DNA of 64,000 nt from Henriciella sp. (GCA_002733705.1 NVWP01000001.1:18639-82638); one strand, 5' to 3'; numbered from the stretch's first letter, positions 45,996 to 56,567 are shown. Made by a program: numbers and translations. Notes: generated from the letters alone by a model not told the origin.

Positions 45996-47960
45996 TTAAG
46001 TATCCAGGAAGCTCCGCAGCTTCCGGCTTCTGCTCGGGTGCTTCAGCTTGCGCAGCGCCTTTGCCTCGATCTGACGGATGCGTTCGCGGGTCACGCTGAA
46101 CTGCTGGCCGACTTCTTCGAGTGTGTGGTCGGTGTTCATGCCGATGCCGAAGCGCATGCGCAGGACACGTTCCTCACGCGGGGTGAGCGAGGCGAGCACA
46201 CGGGTCGTCGTTTCGCGGAGGTTGGACTGGATCGCGCTGTCGACCGGCAGCAGCGCCATCTTGTCCTCGATGAAGTCGCCGAGGTTGGAGTCCTCGTCGT
46301 CGCCAATCGGCGTTTCGAGCGAGATCGGCTCCTTGGCAATTTTCAGCACCTTGCGGATCTTTTCCAGCGGCAGGCCGAGCTTCTCGGACAGCTCTTCCGG
46401 CGTCGGCTCACGGCCGATTTCGTGCAGCATCTGGCGCTGGCTGCGGACGATCTTGTTGATCGTCTCGATCATGTGCACCGGAATACGGATCGTGCGGGCC
46501 TGGTCAGCGATAGACCGGGTAATGGCCTGGCGAATCCACCAGGTGGCATAGGTCGAGAATTTGTAGCCGCGGCGGTATTCGAACTTATCGACCGCCTTCA
46601 TCAGGCCGATATTGCCCTCCTGGATGAGATCCAGGAATTGCAGGCCGCGATTGGTGTACTTCTTCGCGATGGAAATCACGAGGCGAAGGTTTGCCTCGAC
46701 CATTTCCTTCTTGGCGACGCGGGCTTCGCGCTCGCCTTTCTGGACGCGCTGAACGATCAGGCGGAAATCATCGATCGGGATACCGATTTCCTGCGAGACG
46801 GCGGTGATCTCCTCGCGGATTTCTTCGATCTGCTCGGCCTGGCTTTCGAAGAAGCTTTCCCACTTCTTCTTGGACTTCGACCGGTCGAGCGTCTCTTCCT
46901 TCCAGTTCGGATTGAGCTCGTTGCCGAAATAGCTTTCCAGGAATTCCTTGCGCGGCACACCCTTGGCATCGGCGAGACGCATGAGCTTGCCTTCAAGGCC
47001 CATCAGCTTCTTGTTGATCGCGTAAAGCTGTTCAACCAGTGCCTCGATACGGGCATTGTTGATGTGCATCGTCTTGAGATTATCGACGATGGACTGGCTG
47101 AGCGCGTCATATTCCTCACGCGCCTTTTCGGTGAGCGCCTTGCCTTCAAGGCGGCGCTCGACCAGCCTTTCCTGCAGCTTGCGGTACTGGCCGAAAGCGA
47201 GCGCGATTTCATCGAGCTTGCCAAGCACGCCGTCACGAAGTTCAGCCTCCATGGCCGACATGGACATGGCCTGGCCTTCTTCCTCATCCTCGCGCTCTTC
47301 GCGGGCAAGGCGTTCCTCGGTCGTTTCGTTCTCGCGCTCTCTGGCCTCGGCTTCTTTTTCTTCCTCGGTCTTCTCGCGCGGTTCCGGCGTCGGGTTTTCC
47401 GCGCCATAGGTTGTCTCAAGGTCGATGAGGTCGCGCAGGAGGATGCGCTCATTCATGAGCTCATCGCGCCAGACCATCATGGCCTCGAATGTCAGCGGGC
47501 TTTCACAGAGGCCGCGGATCATTGCATCGCGGCCAGCCTCGATACGCTTGGCGATGGCGATCTCGCCCTCACGCGAGAGAAGCTCGACGGCCCCCATTTC
47601 GCGCAGATACATGCGGACCGGATCGTCGGTGCGGTCAGAGCCGCGCGCATTGCCCTTCTTGGCAACGGCGCCAGAGCCGGTCTTGGTGACGGCCGTGCTC
47701 TTGGACGAGGACTCGACCTCATCCTCATTTTCCACGACCTGGATGCCCATCTCGGACAGGGCCGACATCGTGTCCTCAATCTGGTCGGAGGTCAGCTCAT
47801 CCGACGGAAGGACATTGTTGAGTTCCTCATGCGTGACATAGCCTTTCGACTTTGCCTGCTTGATGAATTTCTTGATGTTGGAGTCATTGAGATCGAGAAC
47901 CGGGCGGTCCTCGGTCTCGACTTCACCGCCCTGATTGTCACGCTTCTGGGCTTTCGCCAT
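45996..47960 (-). CDS. rpoD: RNA polymerase primary sigma factor (sigma-70)
   Basis: 654 residues. All regions are visible: region 1.1 ([22 protein letters not shown]), region 1.2 ([23 protein letters not shown]), the long acidic insert, region 2 ([58 protein letters not shown]), region 3 ([16 protein letters not shown]) and region 4.2 ([32 protein letters not shown]). It follows dnaG in the same direction, the usual macromolecular-synthesis pair. Confidence 0.99.
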   Translation of the reverse strand: MAKAQKRDNQGGEVETEDRPVLDLNDSNIKKFIKQAKSKGYVTHEELNNVLPSDELTSDQIEDTMSALSEMGIQVVENEDEVESSSKSTAVTKTGSGAVAKKGNARGSDRTDDPVRMYLREMGAVELLSREGEIAIAKRIEAGRDAMIRGLCESPLTFEAMMVWRDELMNERILLRDLIDLETTYGAENPTPEPREKTEEEKEAEARERENETTEERLAREEREDEEEGQAMSMSAMEAELRDGVLGKLDEIALAFGQYRKLQERLVERRLEGKALTEKAREEYDALSQSIVDNLKTMHINNARIEALVEQLYAINKKLMGLEGKLMRLADAKGVPRKEFLESYFGNELNPNWKEETLDRSKSKKKWESFFESQAEQIEEIREEITAVSQEIGIPIDDFRLIVQRVQKGEREARVAKKEMVEANLRLVISIAKKYTNRGLQFLDLIQEGNIGLMKAVDKFEYRRGYKFSTYATWWIRQAITRSIADQARTIRIPVHMIETINKIVRSQRQMLHEIGREPTPEELSEKLGLPLEKIRKVLKIAKEPISLETPIGDDEDSNLGDFIEDKMALLPVDSAIQSNLRETTTRVLASLTPREERVLRMRFGIGMNTDHTLEEVGQQFSVTRERIRQIEAKALRKLKHPSRSRKLRSFLDT

Positions 47961-48020
47961 CTAAATCTCCCGCCTGTCGCAGCTCGCCCTCTGCAACATT
48001 CAAACCATTTCTACGGCCGA

Positions 48021-49838
48021 TCAATCCTGATCGGTTTGTTCTGCCGCCTCATTGAGACGCGCCACCCGTGCCTCTCGTTCCGCTACCTCATGGCGCCGGC
48101 GACGCCAGTTTTCAGGTGAAGCGGTAACTTCATCCCTTGCCCCCGTAATCTGGGCGCCAGGGTCGTCGCGGGCCACATATTGCTCCAGGGCGACAAGCCA
48201 TTCCCGTTCCTCTGCTCCATCTGGAGCAATTACAGCTGTTGCGGGATAAGAATTGAGCAAGTCAGCAGCGCGCATTTTTCCTAGCTCATGTAAATGGGTC
48301 GCGATCACGCTGCGGTCAACACCTGCGCCTGCGTCAGGCCAGGAAATGATCACGTCCCGCAGCGTTGCCACATCCTCATCGAGAAAGACCGCCATGGAAA
48401 GCGTCTCAAACCCGACATCGATCAAGTGGGGAGAGTCGATGGCGCGCACAAGAAGGCCAAGGCCGCGCGTCTTTGCGGGCGCGCTGGTCTGATGGGCGCC
48501 CTTTGTGGGCATGTCCGGCCGTCCCGCGCCGCCCCGCGCGCGGCGGCGCATCTGCCAGAGATGGTCATTCTTGCGCGATTTCAGCTCTCGCTCATAGGCC
48601 GCGCGCACGCCGGCATGCTGGATCGTGGCAGCCGCCTGCATCAGGCGCGCCTCAAGCCCGGCCTGACGCTCAGGCGTGTCCAGGGGCTCGGCATCGCGCT
48701 CACGCCGCCAGAGCACCTCGATAAGCGGCACGGAATTGGCGAGGGCCTGTTTCATGGCTTCGGGGCCGGACTGGCGGATGAGGTCGTCCGGATCCATGCC
48801 GCCAGAGAGGAGGCAGAAGAACAGCGTGCGTTCCGGCTGTAGATGCGGGAGCGCCCGCTCAATGGAGCGGTAAGCGGCGCGAAGACCGGCCGCGTCGCCA
48901 TCAAAGCAGAGGACAGGCTCCGGCCCCGCACGCCAGAGAAGACCGAGCTGGTCTTCGGTGAGCGCCGTGCCCAGCGGGGCAACGGCATGACCGATCCCGG
49001 CTTCGGCCATGGCGATGGCATCCATATAACCTTCAGTGACGATCAGCCCGCCCTCATCGGTGCTGCCAAAGGCTTCGCGCGCATCCTTGTAGCGATAGAG
49101 GACGCGCCCCTTGTGGAAAAGTTCGGTGTCATTGGAATTGAGATATTTGGGCTTCGCATCCGGCTGCAGACCCCTGCCCCCGAAGGCGATGACCTGGCCG
49201 CGCACATCTGTGATCGGGAAGATGACGCGTCCCCGGAAGCGGTCATATGGGTCGCCCCCGCCTTCTTTCACGACGGCAAGACCCGCATCGATGATTTCCT
49301 GCATGCCGAAGCTTTCGGCTTTCAGGTGGTCGATGGTCTTGCGCCAGTCATCGGGCGCATAACCCAGGCGGTGGCGTGCCCACGCCGCGGCGCCGAGACC
49401 GCGCCCTTCCAGATAGTCGCGCGCCTCTGCCCCCTCGCTGGCCCGCAGGCGGGCTTCAAAGAAGGCGCAGGCCGCCTCACAGCAGGCATAGAGCCGCTTG
49501 CGCCGGTCATAGGTCTCTTCGTCCTGCGGCGTGGCCTTTGGCAGCTGCATGCCCGCCTCGTCGGCCAGCTTTTCAACCGCCTCCATGAAGGACAGCCGCT
49601 CTGTCTCCATGACAAAGGCGATGACATCGCCGCCAATGCCGGAGGAGAAATCCTTGAAGATACGTTTCTGGTCGTTGACGTAGAAGCTTGGGCTTTTCTC
49701 ATTGGTGAAAGGTGAGAGGCCCACCCATTCCTTGCCCTGCTTCTTCAGCTTCACCTTGCGCCCGATCACGTCCGAAGGCCGGACACGGGCCTTCAGCTCC
49801 TCGACAAAGCCATCGGGTATGCGAATGGATGCTGGCAT
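48021..49838 (-). CDS. dnaG: DNA primase without zinc-ligand cysteines
   Basis: 605 residues from MPASIRIPDGFVEELKARV. It synthesises RNA primers at the fork. The zinc-binding region reads GLSPFTNEKSPSFYVNDQ and KDFSSGIGGDVIAF: the Cys/His ligands of CHC2 (CPFH ... CFGC) are replaced by Ser, Thr and Asp/Ser. The TOPRIM core is intact (VTEGYMDAIAMAEAG, PVLCFDGDAAGLRA). The C-terminal part should bind DnaB. The change may be shared across this lineage. Confidence 0.96.
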   Translation of the reverse strand: MPASIRIPDGFVEELKARVRPSDVIGRKVKLKKQGKEWVGLSPFTNEKSPSFYVNDQKRIFKDFSSGIGGDVIAFVMETERLSFMEAVEKLADEAGMQLPKATPQDEETYDRRKRLYACCEAACAFFEARLRASEGAEARDYLEGRGLGAAAWARHRLGYAPDDWRKTIDHLKAESFGMQEIIDAGLAVVKEGGGDPYDRFRGRVIFPITDVRGQVIAFGGRGLQPDAKPKYLNSNDTELFHKGRVLYRYKDAREAFGSTDEGGLIVTEGYMDAIAMAEAGIGHAVAPLGTALTEDQLGLLWRAGPEPVLCFDGDAAGLRAAYRSIERALPHLQPERTLFFCLLSGGMDPDDLIRQSGPEAMKQALANSVPLIEVLWRRERDAEPLDTPERQAGLEARLMQAAATIQHAGVRAAYERELKSRKNDHLWQMRRRARGGAGRPDMPTKGAHQTSAPAKTRGLGLLVRAIDSPHLIDVGFETLSMAVFLDEDVATLRDVIISWPDAGAGVDRSVIATHLHELGKMRAADLLNSYPATAVIAPDGAEEREWLVALEQYVARDDPGAQITGARDEVTASPENWRRRRHEVAEREARVARLNEAAEQTDQD

Positions 49839-49944
49839 GAACCAACCATTGTAGCGCTTTTTACCATGGCTGTGCGAGTCACGAGTGAGACCATGCACAG
49901 ATGACTGGCAGCCTGTGGAATTCTAAAATGTGGTTTGGCCCGAC

Positions 49945-50433
49945 CTAGCAGAGAGCGCGGCGGACGGCCTTGCCGGCGGGGCCCGTCTCGATACGGCCTG
50001 GATAGCGGTTCTGCAGCTCTGCCATGCAGCGGCCCATATCCTTGAGCTTGGTCGCCTCAAGATCGTTGACCACGGCGTCTACAGCGTCCTCAAGCGCGTC
50101 GCCTTCAAGCGGCTGAGGCAGGAAGGACTGGAGAATTTCCATCTCCTCACGCTCACGCTCGGCATCGGAGATACGGCCCGATTCGTCATATTCGCGCGCC
50201 GAAACCTCGCGCTGCGCCACCATGACCTCAAGCAGCTTGCGCACTTCTGCATCCTCGCAGCCGGCACAATTGCCCTGACCGCGGGCTGTCACGTCACGGT
50301 CGCGCATGGCACAGGCAACCAGGCGCAGCGTCCGGGCGCGGATACCTTCCGCATCATCGGATTCAGCTGTCTGGAGAGCGGCCAGTATGCGCTCGCGGAT
50401 CGTGGTAACTGGAGAAACGTCTGTCTGTCCCAT
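49945..50433 (-). CDS. GatB/YqeY domain protein
   Basis: 162 residues. Pattern IRERILAALQTAESDDAEG, TLRLVACAMRDRD, EILQSFLPQPL and MGRCMAELQNRYPGRIETGPAGKAVRRAL is typical. The insert CAGCEDAEV with two cysteines is unusual. The family relates to the tRNA-amidotransferase tail; its exact role is not known. It lies before the dnaG gene in the same direction and is divergent from carA. Confidence 0.92.
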   Translation of the reverse strand: MGQTDVSPVTTIRERILAALQTAESDDAEGIRARTLRLVACAMRDRDVTARGQGNCAGCEDAEVRKLLEVMVAQREVSAREYDESGRISDAEREREEMEILQSFLPQPLEGDALEDAVDAVVNDLEATKLKDMGRCMAELQNRYPGRIETGPAGKAVRRALC

Positions 50434-50565
50434 ACCTGCATCTTTTTACATGGACCTCGAACTTGACGCTCGGGTCGCTGCACGCCTATCTCACGCCGTC
50501 GAGGATGAGGTCAGTTGGTGACCGAAATCCTAATGGCGCCCGACAGGACGCGAGGAGATACGCCC

Positions 50566-51738
50566 ATGGCTACCGGAAATCAACCTGAATCACCAGCAAC
50601 CGGAGCGATCGCGCTGGCAGATGGAACGGTCTTCCTCGGTCACGGTTCCGGCGCTGTGGGCATCGCGGTTGGCGAACTCTGCTTCAACACATCGATTACC
50701 GGCTATCAGGAAATCCTGACCGACCCGTCCTATGCAGGCCAGGTCGTGCTGTTCACATTTCCGCATATCGGCAATGTCGGCGCGAACCCGGATGACCACG
50801 AGGAGTCCTCGCTGGAGGGCGCGAAAGCCGCGACTGGCGCAGTCTTCCGCGAGCCGATCTCGCCGCCCTCCAACTGGCGCTCGCGCGATCATTTCGATGC
50901 ATGGCTTGCAAAGAAGAACATCACGGCGGTGTCCAATGTCGACACCCGCGCCCTCACCCGCATCATCCGCGAGGGCGGCATGCCCAAATGCGCCGTCGCC
51001 TATGCCCCGGATGGTAATATCGATGTCGATGCGCTGATCGAAGCGGCCCGTGCATGGGAAGGGCTGGAGGCGGCCGACCTCGCCCTCAATGTCGTCAGCG
51101 ATGCGGCCTATGACAATTCAGAGCGGCTGTGGGACCTCGCCACCGGTTTCACCAATAATGACGCGACCGAGTTTCATGTCGTGGTGCTCGACTATGGCGT
51201 GAAGAAGAACATCCTGCGCAATCTCGCCCAAGTGAATGCGCGCGCAACCATTGTGCGCGGCGACACGCCCTTCGACGAGATCATGAAACTCAAGCCCGAC
51301 GGGGTCGTCCTCTCCAACGGCCCGGGCGACCCGGCCGCCACGATCAATCGGTGCGGTGACACGATCCGCCAGCTCATCGACAGCGGCATCCCGCTGCTCG
51401 GCATCTGTCTTGGCCACCAGCTTCTTGCGCTGGCGCTCGGCGCGAAGACGCAGAAGATGCCGCAAGGCCATCATGGGGCGAACCACCCGGTCAAGGATTT
51501 CGAGACCGGCAAGGTCGAGATCGTCTCTATGAACCACGGCTTCACGGTGGATACAGCGACGCTGCCCGATGGTGTCGAGGAAAGCCACAGATCCCTGTTT
51601 GACGGTACAAATGCAGGGCTTCGTGTGAACGGCAAGCCGATCATCTCGGTTCAGCACCACCCCGAAGCAAGCCCCGGCCCGCAGGACAGTTTCTATCTGT
51701 TCGACCGCTTCGCCAGCTTCATGCGTGGCAACACCTAG
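50566..51738 (+). CDS. carA: Carbamoyl-phosphate synthase small chain
   Basis: 390 residues from [26 protein letters not shown] upstream decides the start. The glutaminase Cys is in [16 protein letters not shown]; the His-Glu pair in [14 protein letters not shown]. It feeds ammonia from glutamine to CarB for arginine and pyrimidine synthesis. carB is 8.5 kb downstream, not adjacent. Confidence 0.98.
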   Translation: MATGNQPESPATGAIALADGTVFLGHGSGAVGIAVGELCFNTSITGYQEILTDPSYAGQVVLFTFPHIGNVGANPDDHEESSLEGAKAATGAVFREPISPPSNWRSRDHFDAWLAKKNITAVSNVDTRALTRIIREGGMPKCAVAYAPDGNIDVDALIEAARAWEGLEAADLALNVVSDAAYDNSERLWDLATGFTNNDATEFHVVVLDYGVKKNILRNLAQVNARATIVRGDTPFDEIMKLKPDGVVLSNGPGDPAATINRCGDTIRQLIDSGIPLLGICLGHQLLALALGAKTQKMPQGHHGANHPVKDFETGKVEIVSMNHGFTVDTATLPDGVEESHRSLFDGTNAGLRVNGKPIISVQHHPEASPGPQDSFYLFDRFASFMRGNT

Positions 51739-51756
51739 ACCGCGTATGCGCGCTGG

Positions 51757-52509
51757 ATGATTCAAGCCTGGCTGGTCTTTCTTGGCGCCTGCGCCCTAAT
51801 TGCCCATCAGATCTGGCGTGACCGGCGCACCTTTCCGGCTTTCGAAGCGCTGAGAGATACAGCCAGCCGTCAGCGCGCCTTCCGCAAATGGACGCTCACC
51901 TCCTTCATCCGCTACGGCGTGCTTGGGGTCGCAGGGTTGATGCTCATGGATGCGACGCCCGCGCTCTGGCAGTTGCCTGCCAATATGGAAGCAAGCCTTG
52001 TCGGCCTGTGCGACGCAACCGGGATCAGCCGTCGCGACATTACCCTCTTCGGGCTTTCCGTGGCCGGGGTCGTAACCCTCGGCATTTTTGCCGGCGGGGC
52101 GGCCGGGTTCTTTCTGAAGGCCGGCGACATCCCCCAGCACGGCGTGGGCGCGCTGCTTGCGCGAAACCGGCAGGAAGCCTGGTCGGCCTCGCTCATCTCC
52201 ATAAATGCCGGCCTGGTTGAGGAAATCTTCTTCCGCGCCATGCTGTTTGTCGCGATCTATCATATTACAGGCAGCGTGCTCACAGGCATGCTCGGCTCGA
52301 CGGCGCTCTTTGCCGTCGCCCATGCCTATCAGGGCCTGGCGGGCATTCTGTCATCGGGGCTTATCGGCGCCCTCTTCATGGTGATATATGCCGCCACGGG
52401 CGCGCTCTGGCTGGTTATCCTGCTGCATGCGCTGCTCGATCTTCGCGGGCTGGTCTTCCTGCCCTGGTCTCTTGGCTGGTTATCGCCTGAGAAGGAAACA
52501 CTGAGCTGA
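51757..52509 (+). CDS. CPBP-family intramembrane metalloprotease
   Basis: 250 residues with about 7 membrane segments. The family motifs are LVEEIFFRAML (EExxxR), FAVAHAYQGLAG (His) and ILLHALLDLRG (His-x3-Asp). Probably cleaves membrane or lipid-linked substrates; substrates unknown. It starts 18 bases after carA. Confidence 0.9.
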   Translation: MIQAWLVFLGACALIAHQIWRDRRTFPAFEALRDTASRQRAFRKWTLTSFIRYGVLGVAGLMLMDATPALWQLPANMEASLVGLCDATGISRRDITLFGLSVAGVVTLGIFAGGAAGFFLKAGDIPQHGVGALLARNRQEAWSASLISINAGLVEEIFFRAMLFVAIYHITGSVLTGMLGSTALFAVAHAYQGLAGILSSGLIGALFMVIYAATGALWLVILLHALLDLRGLVFLPWSLGWLSPEKETLS

Positions 52510-52541
52510 ACGCCACCTCTCCTGTTCTGGACGCGCCTTCC

Positions 52542-53183
52542 ATGGGCGACAACCGTCTGGGCGCCATCGCCGACGATCTTGCCACCCAAGGTTGGAGCTG
52601 GCAGCCAGCCCTCATGCCGGAGGCGTTGACCCGTGCCCTGCGCGAGGAACTTGTCGCCCGTGAGGCAGCCGCCGCCCTGGAAGCGGCCGGAATTGGCCGC
52701 GAGAGCGACTACCAGGTCGACCGCACCATCCGGCGCACGCGCATCACCTGGTTCGACGGCTCGACACCGGCTCAGCAGGACTTCCAGATGTGGACCGAAG
52801 CGCTGCGTGCCTCACTCAATCGCGAGCTGATGCTTGGCCTGTTCGAGATGGAAGTCTGCTTCGCGGTATATCCGCCGGGCGGCTTCTATGAGCGCCACCT
52901 CGACAGTTTCGCAGGCGCGCGCAACCGCGTCGTCTCGCTGGTCGCCTATCTCAATGAGGATTGGGACGAGGCCCGCGGCGGCGCGCTCGCCGTCTGGAAT
53001 GAAGGCGCGGCTGACGGTGCTGACCCGGCGGCGCGGATCGTCCCGCAGCCGGGCGGCGTGATGCTGATGCTGTCGGAAGCGATCCCGCACGAGGTCGAGG
53101 TCACCCACGAGACCCGCTATGGCCTGGCCGGCTGGTGGCGCGTCAACCAGTCCGGCATGGACCGTATCGATCCGCTGAGTTAG
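52542..53183 (+). CDS. 2-oxoglutarate/Fe(II)-dependent oxygenase (P4H-like)
   Basis: 213 residues. The metal triad is in FYERHLDSFAGAR (H-x-D) and AIPHEVEVTHETRYGLAGWWR (His, then Arg for 2-oxoglutarate). The jelly-roll fold is complete: VVSLVAYLNEDWDEARGGAL. Related to prolyl-hydroxylase-type enzymes; target unknown. Confidence 0.88.
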   Translation: MGDNRLGAIADDLATQGWSWQPALMPEALTRALREELVAREAAAALEAAGIGRESDYQVDRTIRRTRITWFDGSTPAQQDFQMWTEALRASLNRELMLGLFEMEVCFAVYPPGGFYERHLDSFAGARNRVVSLVAYLNEDWDEARGGALAVWNEGAADGADPAARIVPQPGGVMLMLSEAIPHEVEVTHETRYGLAGWWRVNQSGMDRIDPLS

Positions 53184-53214
53184 AGCGCCAGTCTGCTACT
53201 TATGCGAGGCGAAG

Positions 53215-54120
53215 CTATCCCAGGGGCCCGCAATTGGCCTCGTATTTCTCGATATATTCCGGCATCCAGTCGCGAAAATTCTGGGCGCGGGTTTCAGAAG
53301 CCGGGTGGGTGGAGAGCCATTCAGGCGGACGCTGACCGCCGCCAAGGCGGCCCATCCGTTCCCAGAGCTCCGGCGCTTCGCGCGGATCGTAGCAGGCGCG
53401 CACCAGCAGCTCGAGACCGATCCGGTCGGCTTCGGTCTCATGCTGGCGCGAGAAAGCCATGAGGCCGCCCTGCGCGGCAACGCCCATCGCGCCCAGGACG
53501 AGCTGGCGCTGGCCAGGGTCCATGTCCCCGACGCCAGCGCTCGCAGCAACCAGACCAAGCTGCGCAAGCTGGCTCTGACTCATCCGCTTGGCGCCGTGAT
53601 GAGCCATGGCGTGGCCGATCTCATGGCCCATGACCACGGCCAGCTTGTCGGGGTCCTCAAGGTCGGCCAGCGTGACTTTTCCGTCGAAATTGCCGGTCAC
53701 ATCCATGATGCCGGTATAGACCGCCACATAGCCGCCCGGCAGGCAGAAGGCATTGGGCTGGTCCGACTGGATGACATTATAGGTCCAGGCGAAATCTTCT
53801 GAGACCGGTGTAAACTCCCAGCCCTCCTCCAGAAGGTCGCGCTCATACTCTATCGCGGCGCGTTGAAGCCGCTCTCCGATGGCGCGCACCTCGCTGACAA
53901 TTTCGCGGGCGGCCGCATCCTCGCAATTGTCGAGGCAGAGCACGTTCGCGCGTTCCTGCTGCAGGATCTGCGCATAGGACTGCGCGCCAAGCTCGCTCGC
54001 CTGTTCGATGGAGATCGCATTGAATTCGCGCTCTCCGGAGAAGGGATTCACCTCCTGATTGGTGAAGTAGTAGAAGGCGAGCCCCAGAAGGCCCAGCAGG
54101 ATAATGATGATGCGTCCCAA
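53215..54120 (-). CDS. M48-family metalloprotease, LoiP/YcaL type
   Basis: 301 residues. An N-terminal membrane anchor (RIIIILLGLLGLAFYYF) is followed by the protease domain with VVMGHEIGHAMAHHGAKRMSQ and the Glu in RQHETEADRIGLELLVRA. The final STHPASETRAQNFRDWMPEYIE is a usual end. A single membrane anchor (no lipobox is visible) should face the periplasm. Probably cleaves envelope proteins. Confidence 0.93.
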   Translation of the reverse strand: MGRIIIILLGLLGLAFYYFTNQEVNPFSGEREFNAISIEQASELGAQSYAQILQQERANVLCLDNCEDAAAREIVSEVRAIGERLQRAAIEYERDLLEEGWEFTPVSEDFAWTYNVIQSDQPNAFCLPGGYVAVYTGIMDVTGNFDGKVTLADLEDPDKLAVVMGHEIGHAMAHHGAKRMSQSQLAQLGLVAASAGVGDMDPGQRQLVLGAMGVAAQGGLMAFSRQHETEADRIGLELLVRACYDPREAPELWERMGRLGGGQRPPEWLSTHPASETRAQNFRDWMPEYIEKYEANCGPLG

Positions 54121-54280
54121 ATGCCTGCCCCGAATTTCTTTGTCGTCCAGTTAGGGTGAACCTAGTTCCAAACCCCCGGCCTTGGAAGCGTCGTCATTTT
54201 TGTCGCAAGACGAGCTGGCGGGCAGGCCCAGGCTCGGCTACAGGACTGCCAGGAATGGAGCCGGACAGGAAGCAGACACC

Positions 54281-54748
54281 ATGAAAGACCCCGCCCTCCC
54301 CTTGCAGGGTAGCTGCCGCTGCGGCGCTGTGCAGTTTCGCGTCACGGCTCCGCCGATCGCGACCATGGCCTGCCATTGCACCGGCTGCCAGAAAATGTCT
54401 GCCAGCGCCTATTCGCTGAGCGCCGCCTTCCCGGTCGAGAGCTTCGAGCTTCTGAGCGGCGAGCCGGTCCTCGGCGGCCTCAAGGGTGAGGAGATCCATC
54501 ACTATTTCTGCCCGTCCTGCATGAGCTGGATGTATACGCGGCCGGACGCCCTGCCCTATATGGTCAACATTCGCGCCACCATGTTCGATCAGACCGGCTG
54601 GTATGCGCCCTTCATCGAGACCTTCACCCGCGAGAAGCTGTCCTTTGCCGAAACCGGCGCGCCGCACAGCTTCGATGAGTTTCCGACAGTGGAAGACATT
54701 GAGCGGCTGACGCCTGCCTTTGAGAAGGAAATGGGCCGGTCGGCCTGA
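54281..54748 (+). CDS. GFA-family zinc protein
   Basis: 155 residues. Cys ligands: GSCRCGAVQF, MACHCTGCQKMSAS and YFCPSCMSWMYTR. This is the two-zinc fold of GFA (glutathione-dependent formaldehyde-activating-like) proteins; most are not formaldehyde enzymes. GGAAGCAGACACC precedes the ATG. Divergent from the M48 gene. Confidence 0.9.
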   Translation: MKDPALPLQGSCRCGAVQFRVTAPPIATMACHCTGCQKMSASAYSLSAAFPVESFELLSGEPVLGGLKGEEIHHYFCPSCMSWMYTRPDALPYMVNIRATMFDQTGWYAPFIETFTREKLSFAETGAPHSFDEFPTVEDIERLTPAFEKEMGRSA

Positions 54749-54818
54749 TCCGGCCCTCGCACCCGTCTCACCTTTGCGGCGTTGACAGGCGGTGATTGTC
54801 TGCCAAACCTCGCGGGCA

Positions 54819-55346
54819 ATGACCGACACCACACATCATCAGGCACGCCGCAAGCTGAGCCGTTCGCCGCTGCCCAGCAAGATACTCGACGTCCTCGCCG
54901 AATGGGCGCTGTACGCGTCTACCGCGCTCATCATCATGGGCATCTCACAGCCCTCCATCATGAAGCCCAACTATGTGGGCCTGATGATCGAGTACAATCT
55001 CTGGGGCCTGGTTGAGACGCTGATCGAGCTCGATCTCTTCTTTCTCGGCATGGTGGTGGTGTTCTTCTCCGGCGTCTTTCCGCTCACCAAGACATTGGTC
55101 GCCGCGATAATCTTCCGGCGCGGCGCGCCGCCAAGCCCGAAACTTGCCTGGTGGCTCAACGTGCTCGGCAAATGGTCTATGCTGGATGTCTTCCTCGCCG
55201 CGCTCCTCATCGGCCTCTCCCAGACCATGGCCTATGTGGGCTTTCATCCACGCATCGGGCTCTATTATTTCGCCGCCGGTGTGATCCTCAACAACATCTC
55301 GACCATGCGCCTGTCCTTTTCACGCTGGAAGCCAGTCGCTACATAG
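54819..55346 (+). CDS. PqiA-like inner membrane protein
   Basis: 175 residues from MTDTTHHQARRKLSR. Four membrane segments, with the PqiA signature between them: FFSGVFPLTKTLVAAIIF, LGKWSMLDVFLAALLIGLSQ and GLYYFAAGVILNNIST. It lacks the cysteine pairs of full PqiA, so it is a short one-domain form. Role in envelope lipid or stress biology is inferred from the family. Confidence 0.85.
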   Translation: MTDTTHHQARRKLSRSPLPSKILDVLAEWALYASTALIIMGISQPSIMKPNYVGLMIEYNLWGLVETLIELDLFFLGMVVVFFSGVFPLTKTLVAAIIFRRGAPPSPKLAWWLNVLGKWSMLDVFLAALLIGLSQTMAYVGFHPRIGLYYFAAGVILNNISTMRLSFSRWKPVAT

Positions 55347-55352
55347 AGACCC

Positions 55353-56090
55353 ATGACAGACCAAGCCCAGAACAAGCCCAAGCTCGAAATCCGCGTCATC
55401 CCGACGACGCCGCTGCAGCAGAACACCTCTCTCATCTGGTCGATCGAGAGCAAGGAAGGTGTCTTCGTGGATCCGGGCGGCGATATCGACAAGCTGATGG
55501 GCGCGGCAGAGGAGTTCGGCGTGAAGATCGTCGGCGTCTGGCTGACCCATGGCCATATGGACCATGCCGGCGCGGCCGCCGCCGTGAAGGAGCGCACCGG
55601 CTGTGAGATCATCGGCCCGCACAAGGATGACCAGTGGCTGCTCGACATGATCGAGGAGTCCGGCAAGCGCTATGGCATCGCCGACGGCAAGAACGTCACG
55701 CCGGACCGCTATCTCGATGATGGCGATGTACTGGAGCTTGACGGCGTGAAATTCGGCGTGGCCCATACACCGGGTCACACGCCGGGCCATGTCGTGATCT
55801 ATAATGAAAGCGGCGCCCTCGCCTTTGTGGGCGATGTGCTGTTCCGCGGCTCGATTGGGCGGACGGATTTTCCGCGCGGCAACCATACGCAGCTGATCGA
55901 TTCGATCACCTCAAAGCTATGGCCGCTCGGCCCGGAAATCCGCTTCATCCCCGGCCACGGCCCGATGAGCACCTTCGGCCAGGAGCGCCAGGACAATCCC
56001 TTCGTCGCGGACTCCCTGACAGGCTATGCCGGCGCGGAAAAACAGGCTGCGAGCGAAATCGACCAGAAACTGTCGAAGCGCTACAGCTAG
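55353..56090 (+). CDS. MBL-fold metallo-hydrolase (glyoxalase II-like)
   Basis: 245 residues. Metal motifs are WLTHGHMDHAG, HTPGHTPGHVVIY (with Gly-His) and FIPGHGPMSTFGQERQDNPF. The GDVLFRGSIGRTDFPRGN stretch is typical of this glyoxalase-like subgroup (YcbL type). Thioester hydrolysis is likely. It starts 6 bases after the PqiA-like gene. Confidence 0.92.
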   Translation: MTDQAQNKPKLEIRVIPTTPLQQNTSLIWSIESKEGVFVDPGGDIDKLMGAAEEFGVKIVGVWLTHGHMDHAGAAAAVKERTGCEIIGPHKDDQWLLDMIEESGKRYGIADGKNVTPDRYLDDGDVLELDGVKFGVAHTPGHTPGHVVIYNESGALAFVGDVLFRGSIGRTDFPRGNHTQLIDSITSKLWPLGPEIRFIPGHGPMSTFGQERQDNPFVADSLTGYAGAEKQAASEIDQKLSKRYS

Positions 56091-56567
56091 CTAGTCCTCA
56101 GCTGGCAGCAGAACGAGCGGGACCGGATGTTCGGCTGGCACTTTCATGCCGCTCGGATCATCTTCCTGAAAGATCAGCGTCGCCTCTGTCGGTTCCGTCA
56201 CCTCAAACCTGATCTCGCCTTTGAAGGGCACCTGTTCTTCCGTCATCCAGTCCGATTGAGAGGCGGCATAGGATTCAGCGATCACCGTCCCTGTGCCATC
56301 GACAAGGCGGACCGGAAAATCCCCTTCGAAATACCACAGCCCTGACGCGCTGCCGGAAAAGCTGAGCGGCGAGGTGACCTCTGCTCCAGGTTCCAGCTCG
56401 TCCAGCGTCAGCTCCATTGAGACATCGCCGCTGGAATCTGCATTGCCACCCGCTTCATCGGGGGGCTGCGGCGCGGTCAATTCACCATCGGAGGCGGCCT
56501 GATCCTGCTGGTCTGGCATGTTCGGGGAACAGCCAGCGAGCGCCAATGCAATGAGGTAGCGTTTCAT
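56091..56567 (-). CDS. Lipoprotein with Gmad2-type Ig-like domain
   Basis: 158 residues. LIALALAGCSPN is a lipobox. A disordered acidic linker is followed by LEPGAEVTSPLSFSGSASGLWYFEGDFPVRLVDGTGT and ATLIFQEDDPSG, the beta-sandwich of Gmad2. It should be attached to a membrane by lipid and face the periplasm. Stop-to-stop with the MBL gene. Confidence 0.82.
   Translation of the reverse strand: MKRYLIALALAGCSPNMPDQQDQAASDGELTAPQPPDEAGGNADSSGDVSMELTLDELEPGAEVTSPLSFSGSASGLWYFEGDFPVRLVDGTGTVIAESYAASQSDWMTEEQVPFKGEIRFEVTEPTEATLIFQEDDPSGMKVPAEHPVPLVLLPAED

Noticed and set aside
45843-48119. 758-codon plus-strand frame opposite rpoD
   Set aside because: Antisense shadow of rpoD: it mirrors the codon bias of the sigma factor and has no motif of its own.
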